Origin: Cupriavidus sp. P-10
GTDB lineage: Bacteria; Pseudomonadota; Gammaproteobacteria; Burkholderiales; Burkholderiaceae
DNA: 64,000 bases
Reading direction: 5' to 3'
NCBI RefSeq assembly: GCF_003402535.2
Contig: NZ_AP025171.1
Coordinates: forward strand, 2,865,166-2,929,165
The translations under genes were made by a program, and so were the position numbers. Each line of letters starts with the position of its first letter. Position 1 is the stretch's first letter. Positions 23,962-35,894 of this stretch are shown one piece after another. The notes beneath the pieces were generated by a model, which was not told the origin of the DNA, ran no database searches, and saw only the letters and a program-made list of their open reading frames with translations.

Positions 23962-24152
23962 AAATTCACGCAACGTCTGGTATAGCGGGATGCCGCCGGG
24001 TAGTGGGGGGCGCGGCAGCTAGTCGGCCTGCCGGCCGCGCGCCGCATGTTAAGCGCGTGCCCCCACGTCCGGCAAGACTCATGGCGACACCTTCGGCAAA
24101 TCTGTGGCAGAACTTGAGCACAGACTTACGGGGGGTAGCGCCTGCGCCGCTT

Positions 24153-25067
24153 TCAGGCGTCTGTCGGGGCCGGCGGTGGTGCCTCGGGGAGTGCGCCAGG
24201 CATGGCCAGCGTGGCCTGCGCCTCTTCGCGCAGCCACGCCAGCAGCAGCAGCCGGCGCGTGTCGTTCTCGAACGGCGCCGGCGACAACAGATGGTACGCC
24301 GATCCATCCGGCGTGAAGCCGAACGGAGCGGCCAGGCGCCCGTCGGCGATCTCGTCGGCGGCCATCAGCCGGGAAGCCATGGCCCAGCCGAGCCCTGCGG
24401 CAGCGGCCTGCAGGCTCAGGTAGAAGTGCTCGTACCAGGCATCGCCCTCGAACCTGGCGGCTTGCGCCGCGGGGCCGGCCGCCGCCAGCCAGCGTTGCCA
24501 CGCATCGGGCCGGGTGCGCGTATGCAGCCGTGCCGGCACGGCTGCGGCGCCCTGGGCCAGCAGCGGGCGGCAGACCGGCCCGACCCATTCCTGCGCCACC
24601 TCGCGCGCATGCCAGCGCGCCTCAAAGGCGAAATCATTGCGCCGCAGCGCCAGGTCGGCGCCACTGCGCGCGAAATCGATCGGCCCGCCGGCCGCCATCA
24701 GGTGCAGCGGGATGTCGGGGTGGCGTGCGGCAAACCGCGGCAACCGCGGGATCAGCCAGCGCATCGCCACGGTCGGCTCGCACGACAGCACCAGCGCGCG
24801 GCCAGGCGGCTGGGTGCGGATGCGCGCGGCGGCGCCGGCCAGGATCTCCATCGACTGCGAGGCGGCGGCAAACAGCGTGCGCCCCGCCTCGGTAAGGAAG
24901 ACGCCTCGGTTGCGCCGCTCGAACAGCGCCACGCCGAGCGTGTCCTCCAGCTGGCGGATCTGCCGGCTGACCGCGCCGTGGGTCAGGTGCAGCTCCTCGG
25001 CCGCGCGCACGAAGCTCTCGTGCCGTGCGGCAGCCTCGAAGAATCGGATCCAGCCCAGCCAGTGCAT
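24153..25067 (-). CDS. LysR-family regulator (GcvA-like), divergent from a LysE exporter
   Basis: 304-residue regulator starting MHWLGWIRFFEAAARHESFVRAAEELHLTHGAVSRQIRQLE, the GcvA/AmpR-like subgroup, then a periplasmic-binding-like effector domain. Divergent from the LysE-type exporter at 25220; the 152-base gap probably contains their shared operator. An amino acid effector is an inference from the partner. Confidence 0.88.
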   Translation of the reverse strand: MHWLGWIRFFEAAARHESFVRAAEELHLTHGAVSRQIRQLEDTLGVALFERRNRGVFLTEAGRTLFAAASQSMEILAGAAARIRTQPPGRALVLSCEPTVAMRWLIPRLPRFAARHPDIPLHLMAAGGPIDFARSGADLALRRNDFAFEARWHAREVAQEWVGPVCRPLLAQGAAAVPARLHTRTRPDAWQRWLAAAGPAAQAARFEGDAWYEHFYLSLQAAAAGLGWAMASRLMAADEIADGRLAAPFGFTPDGSAYHLLSPAPFENDTRRLLLLAWLREEAQATLAMPGALPEAPPPAPTDA

Positions 25068-25219
25068 CGGGGTTTTCAGTCAGTTTTTCTCACGGATTTG
25101 CGCGAGTATATATCGGTTGTGGTGGCCCGTTGCCGCACGCAGAATTGGGTACGTTTTGGCCCGCCGGCCAAGAGCTAGTGCGGTAATCCTGCCTCAACCA
25201 CAACGTAATTTCACAGAAA

Positions 25220-25843
25220 ATGATTCCAGTCGCCGAATCGCTGGCGGTCGCCGCCGTGACCGTGCTCGCGGTGGTCAGCCCCGGCCCGGACTTCGCCATG
25301 GTGACCCGCAACAGCTACCTGTACGGCCGCCGCGCCGGGCTGCTCAGTGCCTCCGGGATCGCGCTGGGGGTTCAGGTCCATGTGCTGTACACGATGTTCG
25401 GCGTGGCGCTGCTGATGGCGCACGCGCACGGCGTGCTGACGGTTGTGAAGGCGCTGGGCGCGGCCTACCTGGTGTGGATCGGCGTGCAGACACTGCGCCG
25501 GCGCGCGCCGCTGGCGGTCGACCTGCACGGCGCGCCGGCACTGCGTCCGGCCGCGGCCTTGAGGATGGGCTTCCTCACCAATGCGCTGAACCCGAAATGC
25601 ACCCTGTTCGTCGTCAGCACCTATACGCAGGTGGTGGATGCGCATACCCCGGTGCCGGTGCAGTTCGGCTATGGCGGGTTCATGTCGCTGGCGCATCTGG
25701 CGTGGTTCAGCCTGGTGGCCTGTGTGTTCACCGCGCCGGCGCTGCGGGCGGCGATGCTGCGCCGGCAGCGGCTGCTGGACGGCGCCATCGGCTCGGCACT
25801 GTGCGGGCTGGGGGTGGCGTTGGGGCTCAGCAACCTGGCGTAG
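25220..25843 (+). CDS. LysE/RhtB-family exporter
   Basis: 207-residue inner-membrane protein with six hydrophobic segments and the family motif VVSPGPDFAMVTRNSYLYGRRAGLLSA shortened here to its core SPGPD near residue 21, plus GFLTNALNPKCTLFF-like text at residue ~115. Exports amino acids or related metabolites; substrate unknown. Its 3' end overlaps the convergent thpR by 17 bases. Confidence 0.9.
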   Translation: MIPVAESLAVAAVTVLAVVSPGPDFAMVTRNSYLYGRRAGLLSASGIALGVQVHVLYTMFGVALLMAHAHGVLTVVKALGAAYLVWIGVQTLRRRAPLAVDLHGAPALRPAAALRMGFLTNALNPKCTLFVVSTYTQVVDAHTPVPVQFGYGGFMSLAHLAWFSLVACVFTAPALRAAMLRRQRLLDGAIGSALCGLGVALGLSNLA

Positions 25844-26396
25844 CGGCGGGCCGGGCCAGGGGCCACGCCTGCCGCACGAGATGCTCCGCGCCCTGCGGTC
25901 CCAGTCGGCTCTCGAACAGCACCAGCCGCTGCACCGGCCAGGGGTCGCTGGCGAGCATGCGCTGTTGATCGAGCCAGGCGCGCAACACGGCCTCCGGCAC
26001 CGTCGGGCGGCAGCGTGCCAGGGTCAGGTGTGGATGGTAGCGGCGGCGTTCCGGTTCGATCCCGGTGGCCTGCGCCAGCGCCTGCCCCACCGCGGCGTGC
26101 AGCGCACGCAGCGCGTCCAGCCCGGGACCCGGCGCGAGACCAGCCCACAGTACGGCCCCCTGGCCGCTGCGGAAGCGGCCAGTGCCCGCAGCCTGCAGCG
26201 TAAAGGCCGGCACCGCGAGTCCGTCGAGCGCCGCGTTCATCTGCGCCTCGGGTACGCCGCATTCGCCCAGGAATTGCAGCGTGAGATGGACCTGCTCGGC
26301 CGGCACCGGGCGCAGGCCGCTCGTCGACGGCAGGGTCGACAGTAGCCGCGCCGCCTGCGCGGGCGGGACTTCCACGGCAAAAAACAGGCGCGGCAT
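25827..26396 (-). CDS. thpR: RNA 2',3'-cyclic phosphodiesterase (2H family)
   Basis: 189-residue protein with the two HxTx catalytic motifs of the 2H superfamily, HLTL at residues 37-40 and HLTL at 123-126, and the MPRLFFAVEVPP start typical of ThpR/LigT. Hydrolyses 2',3'-cyclic RNA ends. Nine bases separate it from ogt upstream, so it sits at the end of the alkylation-repair operon. Confidence 0.9.
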   Translation of the reverse strand: MPRLFFAVEVPPAQAARLLSTLPSTSGLRPVPAEQVHLTLQFLGECGVPEAQMNAALDGLAVPAFTLQAAGTGRFRSGQGAVLWAGLAPGPGLDALRALHAAVGQALAQATGIEPERRRYHPHLTLARCRPTVPEAVLRAWLDQQRMLASDPWPVQRLVLFESRLGPQGAEHLVRQAWPLARPAATPGC

Positions 26397-26405
26397 GGCG
26401 TCGGC

Positions 26406-26909
26406 TCAGCCGCCCGCGGGGCCGGCGCCCTCGCGCCGCAGCAGCGCGCGCTTGCGCTCGATGCCGCCGGCGTAGCCGGTCAGCGCGCCGGCGGTGCCGA
26501 GCACGCGATGGCAGGGCACGACCACCGACAGCGGGTTGCGCCCCACCGCGCCGCCGACCGCGCGCGCGTGCGTCGGCGGCAGTCCCAGGGCGCGGGCGAG
26601 TTCGCCGTAGGACGCCGTCGCGCCACATGGGATGGCCTGCAGCGCCTGCCAGACGCGCTGCTGGAACGGGCTGCCCGCGAAGCGTACCGGCACCGTAAAG
26701 GCGTCGCGATTGCCGGCGAAGTATTCGGCCAGCTCCTGCGCGGCGCGCTCGAGCACCGCCGCTTCCTGCGGCGACGCGTCACCGGTGGCCCCGGCCATGT
26801 TGGCGGGGTAGTACTTCTGCCCCGCGAAAAAGACGCCGGTCAGGTACGTCCCTTCCGCGCGCAGCAGCATGGTGCCCAGGGGGCTGTCGATCTGGCGATA
26901 GCTGCTCAT
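26406..26909 (-). CDS. ogt: Methylated-DNA--[protein]-cysteine S-methyltransferase
   Basis: 167-residue suicide repair protein that takes the methyl group from O6-methylguanine. The active-site PCHRV motif has its acceptor Cys at residue 133, and the DNA-binding segment PFQQRVWQALQAIPCGATASYGELARALG is intact. Its ATG overlaps the stop of the Ada-AlkA gene by four bases (26906-26909), so they are translated together. Confidence 0.95.
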   Translation of the reverse strand: MSSYRQIDSPLGTMLLRAEGTYLTGVFFAGQKYYPANMAGATGDASPQEAAVLERAAQELAEYFAGNRDAFTVPVRFAGSPFQQRVWQALQAIPCGATASYGELARALGLPPTHARAVGGAVGRNPLSVVVPCHRVLGTAGALTGYAGGIERKRALLRREGAGPAGG

Positions 26910-28399
26910 GTCATGGTCTCCGGTTCGCGCGCGACGGGCGCGGCGGGCGCGTCCTTCATGGTCTCATAGCGATGCCACAGGTGGACTGCCGCATAGGCGC
27001 GCCACGGCGCCCACTGCGCGGTGCGCACCTGCATCGCGCGGACGGTGTCGACGCCCAGCACCTTGCGCAGCGCGTAGTCGGTGCCGGGAAAGGCGTCGGG
27101 CCAGCCGAGCGCGCGCATGGCGACGTACTGCGCGGTCCAGTCGCCGATGCCGTCGATGGCGCGCAGCGCCGCGACGGTCGCTTCCGGCGGCGCATGCGCG
27201 TCAAGCGCGAGCGTGCCGTCGGCCACGCATTGCGCCAGCGCCTGCAGCGTGCGTGCCTTGCCCGCCGGCACGCCGGCGTCGCGCAGCTCCTGCAGCGGCA
27301 TGGCGACGATGGCGGCGGCACTCGGGAACAGGAAGCGCAAACTGCCGGGCAGTGCCTCGGGCAGCGCTTCCGCCGACGCCACGCGCTGTGCCATTGCGGC
27401 CAGGATGCGGCGCGCATGCACGACCGGGATGACCTGCCCCACCACCGCACGCACGGCAATCTCAAACCCGTCGACACTGCCCGGCAGCCGCATGCCCGGC
27501 ATGGCCTGCGCAAGCTCGCCGAGGTGCCGGTCGACCACATCGGGACGGCAGCCCAGGTCGCACAGCCTGCGCACCTTGCCCAGCGCCTGCGGGATCGCAC
27601 GCGCCAGCGATGCCGACAGGGTCACGCGCAACACCATGCGGCGCGGCCCATGCTCGATGCGAACCCAGCCCGCATACACGGTGCCGCCCGCCTCCACGCG
27701 CAGCGTGCGCGCATAGGCGCCGTCGCGGATCTCTTCGATGCCATCCACCGCGCGCGTGGCCAGGAAGCCCAGCAGCGCCTCCCACGCCAGCGGCGGCCGG
27801 TAGCCCAGTTCGAACACCAGCCGGTCGCCCACGCCATCGGTGGCGCGCCGGCGCAGCGCGAGCGGGGTCAGGCCGTAGCGCGTCTTCAGCACATCGTTGA
27901 AGCGGCGCACGCTGCCGAAGCCCGCCGCCAGCGCCACCTCGGTCACCGGCAGCGCAGTGTCGGCCAGCAGGCGCTTGGCCAGCAGCAGCCGCTGCGTCTG
28001 CGCATATTCCAGCACCGAGACGCCGAACTGCGCATCGAACAGGCGCCGCAAATGCCGCTCGGTCACGCCGATGCGCGCGGCCAGCCCGGTGACGCTGCCT
28101 TCGGCCATGAAGCCTTCGTCGATCAGCGTGGCAGCGGCCTGCGCGAGCCGGCCCGAGATATCGGCCAGCCCGTGGCCCGGCGCAAGTTCGGGGCGGCAGC
28201 GCAGGCAGGGACGGAAGCCGTGCTTCTCGGCGGCGGCGGCACTTTCATAGAAGGTGCAGTTCTCGCGCCTGGGGGTGCGTACCGCGCACACCGGCCGGCA
28301 GTACACACCGGTCGAGGACACGCCTACGAAGAAGCGCCCGTCGAAGCGGCGGTCATGCGACGCCACGGCCTTGTAGCAGGTATCGGGATCGAGGTTCAT
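26906..28399 (-). CDS. Ada regulatory domain fused to AlkA DNA-3-methyladenine glycosylase
   Basis: 497-residue fusion. Residues 1-75 are the Ada N-terminal methyl-phosphotriester domain with zinc ligands Cys34, Cys38, Cys65 and Cys68 (Cys34 would be the methyl acceptor). About 80-180 is an AraC-type HTH (GVTERHLRRLFDAQFGVSVLEYAQTQRLLLAK). About 190-485 is an AlkA glycosylase with helix-hairpin-helix and GIGDWTAQYVAMRALGWPDAF-GTDYALR, holding the catalytic Asp. One protein therefore senses alkylation, activates transcription and excises alkylated bases. First gene of the leftward operon with ogt and thpR. Confidence 0.94.
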   Translation of the reverse strand: MNLDPDTCYKAVASHDRRFDGRFFVGVSSTGVYCRPVCAVRTPRRENCTFYESAAAAEKHGFRPCLRCRPELAPGHGLADISGRLAQAAATLIDEGFMAEGSVTGLAARIGVTERHLRRLFDAQFGVSVLEYAQTQRLLLAKRLLADTALPVTEVALAAGFGSVRRFNDVLKTRYGLTPLALRRRATDGVGDRLVFELGYRPPLAWEALLGFLATRAVDGIEEIRDGAYARTLRVEAGGTVYAGWVRIEHGPRRMVLRVTLSASLARAIPQALGKVRRLCDLGCRPDVVDRHLGELAQAMPGMRLPGSVDGFEIAVRAVVGQVIPVVHARRILAAMAQRVASAEALPEALPGSLRFLFPSAAAIVAMPLQELRDAGVPAGKARTLQALAQCVADGTLALDAHAPPEATVAALRAIDGIGDWTAQYVAMRALGWPDAFPGTDYALRKVLGVDTVRAMQVRTAQWAPWRAYAAVHLWHRYETMKDAPAAPVAREPETMT

Positions 28400-28570
28400 G
28401 CTGGCATGCTACCGCTTCGGCAACCTGGGCACCGGCTGGATTCGGACATTTCCCTCTGGCGTGCAGAGGTGGGCTGCGGCACAGTTCCGGGTACGGGCGG
28501 CGGCTAGAATTGCGCTTTACGCCACTGCCCTGTATTCATCACCCGGCAGCCAGCCCACACCGGAGACGCC

Positions 28571-31423
<2,853 letters not shown>

Positions 31424-31469
31424 CATATCCGGGAAACAAAATTCGGCTGCACTGGCGGAATGCGCAAGA

Positions 31470-31501
31470 CCGCTTTGGGCAGCGTTATGCTGCCCAAGCG
31501 G
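31470..31501. repeat. Inverted repeat after the M16 gene
   Basis: 14-base and 13-base arms (CCGCTTTGGGCAGC / GCTGCCCAAGCGG, loop GTTAT) with one bulged T. Strong stem 47 bases past the M16 stop but without a T run, so it may be a processing or Rho-assisted end, not a classical terminator. Confidence 0.6.
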
Positions 31502-31561
31502 CCAGGCTAACGGCCGGGCGCGGCAAGACCAGCCGGGCAAGCCTGCCACGGTGCATGGCCC

Positions 31562-31597
31562 TTGCCGCGACCCCGGGTTGACTGTATATTCGTACAG
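31562..31597 (+). promoter_or_regulatory. Promoter with overlapping LexA (SOS) box
   Basis: A perfect palindromic SOS operator of the form CTGT-N8-ACAG spans 31582-31597 (CTGTATATTCGTACAG). It covers a -10-like TATATT (31585-31590) placed 17 bases after a -35-like TTGCCG (31562-31567). A repressor bound here would block the promoter of the small gene that starts 25 bases later. Confidence 0.82.
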
Positions 31598-31621
31598 TAT
31601 AAGTCGATATAAGAGGTGTGG

Positions 31622-31999
31622 ATGTCAATCGTGCGAGCTGGCAGCAAGGCAGAAGCGCTCCGGCTTCTGGCCTCGGAAGACGTGCTGGCGCTGGAGCTGG
31701 ACTACGAGACGGGCTGGCAGGATGCGGTCGAACTCGGCAGGCTCGGAGAAAAGCGCGGTATCAAGGTGCAGTATCGCGGACAGGAAAGTATTGCCGTCCG
31801 CTCCCGCGAAGCCCTGATCGAAGGGCTCGCCAAACCCAAGGGCACGTTCCGCCAACGCAATCTCTATTGCCAGTTCGATCTTGGCACGCTGGCGGACCAT
31901 GAACTGCTCGAACTCGAAGCCAAGGCCACGCGGCTCGGGGACTACATTCTCGCCGGCCACCTGCTGCGCGATGTCGACGGGGTGTGGCCGCAGCAATAA
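31622..31999 (+). CDS. Unknown protein, probably SOS-induced
   Basis: 125 residues, MSIVRAGSKAEALRLLASEDVLALELDYETGWQDAVELG..., soluble and charged, no recognised domain. ATG at 31622; a GTG six bases upstream is an alternative. AGAGGTG provides the ribosome site. The only strong clue is the LexA box at its promoter, which suggests induction after DNA damage. RQRNLYCQFDLGTLADHELLELEAKATRLGDYI is helical and basic-acidic, possibly a nucleic-acid or protein interaction face. Function unknown. Confidence 0.8.
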   Translation: MSIVRAGSKAEALRLLASEDVLALELDYETGWQDAVELGRLGEKRGIKVQYRGQESIAVRSREALIEGLAKPKGTFRQRNLYCQFDLGTLADHELLELEAKATRLGDYILAGHLLRDVDGVWPQQ

Positions 32000-32021
32000 G
32001 CGACCAGATCAGCGCCGCAAC

Positions 32022-32052
32022 CAAAAATAAAGGCCGCCATGCCGGCGGCCTT
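32022..32052 (-). terminator. Terminator of the hypothetical gene at 32079
   Basis: 9-bp stem AAGGCCGCC / GGCGGCCTT with a five-base loop, followed on the minus strand by TTATTTTTGG. It lies 27 bases past the stop of the leftward gene and may also slow rightward transcripts. Confidence 0.75.
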
Positions 32053-32078
32053 CGACCTTCACATCGCACGCGGTGCGA

Positions 32079-32654
32079 TCAGTGCCAGACCCGCGTCGCG
32101 TTGGCCCATCGCGCGGCGCACGATTGCGTGGCGGCAGCAGCGGCCTCGGCCGCATCCTCGGCTTCGGTGAGCTGGCCGGCATCGGCCAACGACATCTGCG
32201 CAGCGTTGTCCAGTGCCGTGCGCCACATGACAGCCGACACCAGCGTCTTGCATTGCCGGCGTTCGCCATGCGCGAGGGCCAGCAAGCGCTCGTAGCCCTC
32301 CATCACGATCAGGCGGTCGCCGCGGCACGGCTGCAGTTGCAGCGTGTACAAGTGATCGCACTCGCATTGCAGGATGCCGCCGCTGACCGCCAGCACGATC
32401 GCGCCTGGCAGCGCGATACCGCTGGCCTGCACCTCGCCACGCAAGCGCGCCAGGTGCGCTTGCGCACGCGGGTCGCTGGCCTGCGTCCCCTGCGCCATAT
32501 TGGCCGGCACCGCGCCCAACGCCATCAGCTCAGCGGGCGATACCGCCAGCGTATACGCCTGCAATGCAGGGCGATAGGTCGCCACCACCGCGCGCAGGCG
32601 GTGCGGGGTGTCAACGTCACGGCCTGCCGGACCGCGATCCTGCCAATCGTTCAT
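32079..32654 (-). CDS. Hypothetical protein, 191 aa
   Basis: Starts MNDWQDRGPAGRDVDTPHRLRAVVATYRPALQAYTLAVSPAELMALGAVPANM. A central beta-rich block (ALPGAIVLAVSGGILQCECDHLYTLQLQPCRGDRLIVMEG) is flanked by helical ends; the C-terminal 45 residues are Ala/Glu-rich. No signal peptide or membrane helix. Not recognised. It follows the acyl-CoA dehydrogenase gene on the same strand (32-base gap). Confidence 0.7.
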   Translation of the reverse strand: MNDWQDRGPAGRDVDTPHRLRAVVATYRPALQAYTLAVSPAELMALGAVPANMAQGTQASDPRAQAHLARLRGEVQASGIALPGAIVLAVSGGILQCECDHLYTLQLQPCRGDRLIVMEGYERLLALAHGERRQCKTLVSAVMWRTALDNAAQMSLADAGQLTEAEDAAEAAAAATQSCAARWANATRVWH

Positions 32655-32686
32655 GCCGACTCCTGCCACACCGGGCCGTTGCATGG

Positions 32687-33844
32687 TCAGTCGCGCAGCA
32701 GCTGCTTGGCGATGATGATCTGCTGGATCTGCGTGGTGCCTTCATACAGGCGCAGCAGGCGCACGTCGCGGTAGAAGCGCTCGGCCTTGTACTCGGCGAT
32801 ATAGCCGGCGCCACCGTGGATCTGCACCGCGCGATCGGCCACGCGGCCCACCATCTCGGTACAGAACATCTTGGTGCAGGAGGCCAGCATGCTGACTTCC
32901 GGATCGCTCTTGCCGGCGGGCTTGGCATCGTAGCGCTGCGCGCAGTCGCGCACCATCGACAGGCCGGCATAGAGCTCGGCCTGGCTGTCGGCCAGCATGG
33001 CCTGGATCAGCTGGAAGTCGCCGATGGGCTTGCCGAACTGCTTGCGCTCCTTGGCATAGGCCACCGCGTCGCTGATCAGGCGATGCGCCATGCCGCAGGC
33101 CAGCGCCGAGATATGCAGGCGGCCGCGGTCGAGCACCTTCATCGCGGTCTTGAAGCCCACGCCCGGCACGCCGCCGATGATGTTGGCCGCCGGCACGCGC
33201 ACGTTTTCCAGCACCACGTCGCAGGTCTTGGTGCCTCGCTGGCCCATCTTCTTGTCCGGCTTGCCCAGCGAGATGCCCGGGGTGTCGGCCGGCACGATAA
33301 AGGACGAGATGCCCGAGGCGCCCGGACCGCCGGTACGCGCCATCAGCGTGAAGGCGCCGGCGCGCGGTGCGTTGGTGATAAAGCGCTTGGTGCCGTTGAT
33401 GACGTAGTGGTCGCCGTCCAGCTCGGCCTTGGTCTGCAGCGAGGCGGCGTCGGAGCCGGCGTTCGGTTCGGTCAGCGCAAACGAGATGATCAGCTCGCCG
33501 CTGGCGATGCGCGGCAGGTAGCTTTGCTTCTGCTCCTCGGTGCCATCCATCAGGATGCCCTGCGAGCCGATGCCGACGTTGGTGCCGAACACCGAGCGGA
33601 AGGCAAAGGCGGTGTGGCCGAGGTCGTACACCACATCGCATTCCTGCGACATCGACAGGCCGATGCCGCCGTAGTTCTCGGGAATGGAGATGCCGAACAG
33701 GCCCATCTCCTTCATGTCCGCGACGATCTCGGCCGGGACGTCGTCGGTCTCTTCCAGCGTGTCCTCGGCGGGCTTCAGGCGTTCATCGATGAAGCGCTGC
33801 ACCGAGGCGCGCAGCAGGGCAAAGGATTCTTGGTCAAGGGCCAT
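32687..33844 (-). CDS. Acyl-CoA dehydrogenase
   Basis: 385-residue FAD enzyme of fatty/short-chain acyl-CoA oxidation. Signatures: FALTEPNAGSDAASLQTKAE (FAD/substrate loop), GQRGTKTCDVVLENVRVPAANIIG, ERKQFGKPIGDFQLIQAMLADS, and the C-terminal QIHGGAGYIAEYKAERFYRDVRLLRLYEGTTQIQQIIIAKQLL with the usual catalytic Glu in YEGT. ATG at 33844 starts MALDQESFALLRASVQRFIDE. Its promoter region holds an 11-base direct repeat. Confidence 0.93.
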   Translation of the reverse strand: MALDQESFALLRASVQRFIDERLKPAEDTLEETDDVPAEIVADMKEMGLFGISIPENYGGIGLSMSQECDVVYDLGHTAFAFRSVFGTNVGIGSQGILMDGTEEQKQSYLPRIASGELIISFALTEPNAGSDAASLQTKAELDGDHYVINGTKRFITNAPRAGAFTLMARTGGPGASGISSFIVPADTPGISLGKPDKKMGQRGTKTCDVVLENVRVPAANIIGGVPGVGFKTAMKVLDRGRLHISALACGMAHRLISDAVAYAKERKQFGKPIGDFQLIQAMLADSQAELYAGLSMVRDCAQRYDAKPAGKSDPEVSMLASCTKMFCTEMVGRVADRAVQIHGGAGYIAEYKAERFYRDVRLLRLYEGTTQIQQIIIAKQLLRD

Positions 33845-33903
33845 GAGGATTCTCCGGGTCAGGCGGTACGTCTGTCTGGCCGACATGGTACGCCGGCCAT
33901 GCG

Positions 33904-33955
33904 ATTTGACAATCCACTGCGGATTGGACAGAAGCGTCAATATAATTTGACAATC
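33904..33955. repeat. 11-base direct repeat ATTTGACAATC x2 in the acyl-CoA dehydrogenase promoter
   Basis: Exact copies at 33904-33914 and 33945-33955, 41 bases apart, in the 119-base gap upstream of the leftward acyl-CoA dehydrogenase. Position and A/T-richness suggest a regulator-binding or promoter element. Confidence 0.55.
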
Positions 33956-33963
33956 TTCCGGTG

Positions 33964-35760
33964 TCAGTTCCACGTCACTGCCAGCAGCCCGGCCAGGCCG
34001 AAGGCCAGTGCAGCAAGTGCGTCGCCGGCGATCAGGCCCCCGCCCAGCAGCGACGCGGTGCTCATGTCCTCGGGCAGCGCCTGCTGCGCACGCCTGGCCC
34101 CGGGCCTGCGCCTCACCATGGCGCCGCCGATACTGGCCACCACGCCACCGGCGGCCATCCAGCCTGCCGCCGCCAGGTTAACAAAGCCGCCAAAGGACGA
34201 TGCATAGGGCGACGGCAGCAGCACTGCATCGAGCACAAAATCCGCCACCCTGCCCCGCCGGCCCGATTGGGCGAAGCGCTGCCATGCCGGCCCGCCCAGG
34301 ACCAGCTTGCGCAGCACTGCCGTGGCCAGCCCCAGCGCCAAGCCGAGCGCCACCGCGGCGTGCTGGGCGGCGCGTGGCTGCGCCAGCCCGTGCAGCACGC
34401 CGACGATCTTGTAGGTCATGGCCGAGGTCCAGCGCGCCGGCTGCTGGTCTGCCGGCAGCCGGGTCTGGTCCAGCGCCAGCACCGGGTACGCATGCATGAA
34501 CAGCCGCGCCATCGCCACGGCCACCAGCGCCCCCACCACGATGCCAGCGACCTGGTAGCCGAACTGCACCATGCGGTCGCTGCCCAGCCGCCAGCCGGTG
34601 GAGCGGTCCTGCTGCATGTCGCTGGCTTCAGCGGTCGCCACCAGCAGCACGGTCGCCGCGATCAGGCCCACGTGCGGCGCGCGCAATCCGGCCGCGGCCA
34701 TCAGGATCACCGTCAGCACGAAGGCGGACGAGATCGGGTTCTGGTCGACCATGCCGACCGAGATGCCGTTGACCAGCGCGAACACCAGCACCAGCAGCAC
34801 CGCCATCAGCTGGAAGCCCAACGGCTGGCCGAACCACATCACGCCGGCGGCGACCGTGGCGGCTCCCCAGAGCAGCGCCCACGCGGCCACCCATGCCATG
34901 CCGGGCCCGCGCCGTGACGGCGCCGCCTGTCCCGACCGGCCGCGCCACTGGCGCCACGCCTGCCCCAGCAGCAGGGCGACATCGAGCGCCGCCGCGCCCA
35001 TGATCATGCCGAGCGCCACCAGGAAGGTGGCCTTGCGGTACGGTTCGCCGGGCGCGAGCCACCCCACTGCGACGAACCACGGCGTCAGCGCCCAGCCGAC
35101 CAGGCCGCCTACCAGCGCGGCAATGCCGATGCGCGCCCCGACGATCATGCCGGCGCCGAAAGTTGCCGCGGACAGATCCAGCGCAGCCAGCCACGGCACG
35201 CGCGCGGCGCCCAGGCCACTGGCCAGCCCCAGCGCCATGCCGCCGCCCAGCCGGGCCACCGAGCGACGCAGCAGCGCCGGGTCGGTCAGTGCGCGCAGGA
35301 TATTGGCGACCGCCAGTCCCGACGGGAACGTCAGCTGCATCCGGTCTACCAGCAGCGGCGTGTACAACATGCCGATGCCTACGCCGTACATGCCGATGCA
35401 CAGCATGTAGAGCACCAGCTGCCACAGCGGCGGCTGCGCCAAACCCAGCCATGCCATCGCCTGCAACACCACCGCCATCCCGCCCATGCCCGCTACCGAC
35501 GCCGCCGCGGTCTGGATGTAGTTGGCACCGTGCCTGCCCGGCGCGCCATAGCCGGCGGTCACTACAGAACCAAGTATGCCCGCCAGCACCTGGCCACCGA
35601 CAAAGAATCCCAGCGAGAAATTCATATAGGCCGCGGCAATGCCGCCGAGCGGCCCCAGCACCAGCATGCCGGCCGCGCCCAGCAGCGCGTGGTAGCGCCA
35701 GCTGCCGGCAGGGGGCAGCCAGCTGGCGCGGGGCACGGCATCAGTGGGCAGGATCGGCAT
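33964..35760 (-). CDS. OPT-family oligopeptide transporter
   Basis: 598-residue polytopic inner-membrane protein with about 15 hydrophobic segments; opening LLGAAGMLVLGPLGGIAAAYMNFSLGFFVGGQVLAGILG and the MQQDRSTGWRLGSDRMVQF loop are OPT family text. Probable proton-coupled uptake of peptides or metal chelates. Divergent from the flavin monooxygenase at 35956. Confidence 0.85.
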   Translation of the reverse strand: MPILPTDAVPRASWLPPAGSWRYHALLGAAGMLVLGPLGGIAAAYMNFSLGFFVGGQVLAGILGSVVTAGYGAPGRHGANYIQTAAASVAGMGGMAVVLQAMAWLGLAQPPLWQLVLYMLCIGMYGVGIGMLYTPLLVDRMQLTFPSGLAVANILRALTDPALLRRSVARLGGGMALGLASGLGAARVPWLAALDLSAATFGAGMIVGARIGIAALVGGLVGWALTPWFVAVGWLAPGEPYRKATFLVALGMIMGAAALDVALLLGQAWRQWRGRSGQAAPSRRGPGMAWVAAWALLWGAATVAAGVMWFGQPLGFQLMAVLLVLVFALVNGISVGMVDQNPISSAFVLTVILMAAAGLRAPHVGLIAATVLLVATAEASDMQQDRSTGWRLGSDRMVQFGYQVAGIVVGALVAVAMARLFMHAYPVLALDQTRLPADQQPARWTSAMTYKIVGVLHGLAQPRAAQHAAVALGLALGLATAVLRKLVLGGPAWQRFAQSGRRGRVADFVLDAVLLPSPYASSFGGFVNLAAAGWMAAGGVVASIGGAMVRRRPGARRAQQALPEDMSTASLLGGGLIAGDALAALAFGLAGLLAVTWN

Positions 35761-35894
35761 GGCGAAGGCTAGGCAGTAGCGGGTGCGCTCTGCGAAGCAT
35801 AGGCCACGGCATGGGGTGAGCGACGTGCGACTTGTCTCCTTTTCCGTAGGAAAGCCTCGGAGCCCGAGCAGCCAATCGGGTAAACACTAGTTTC

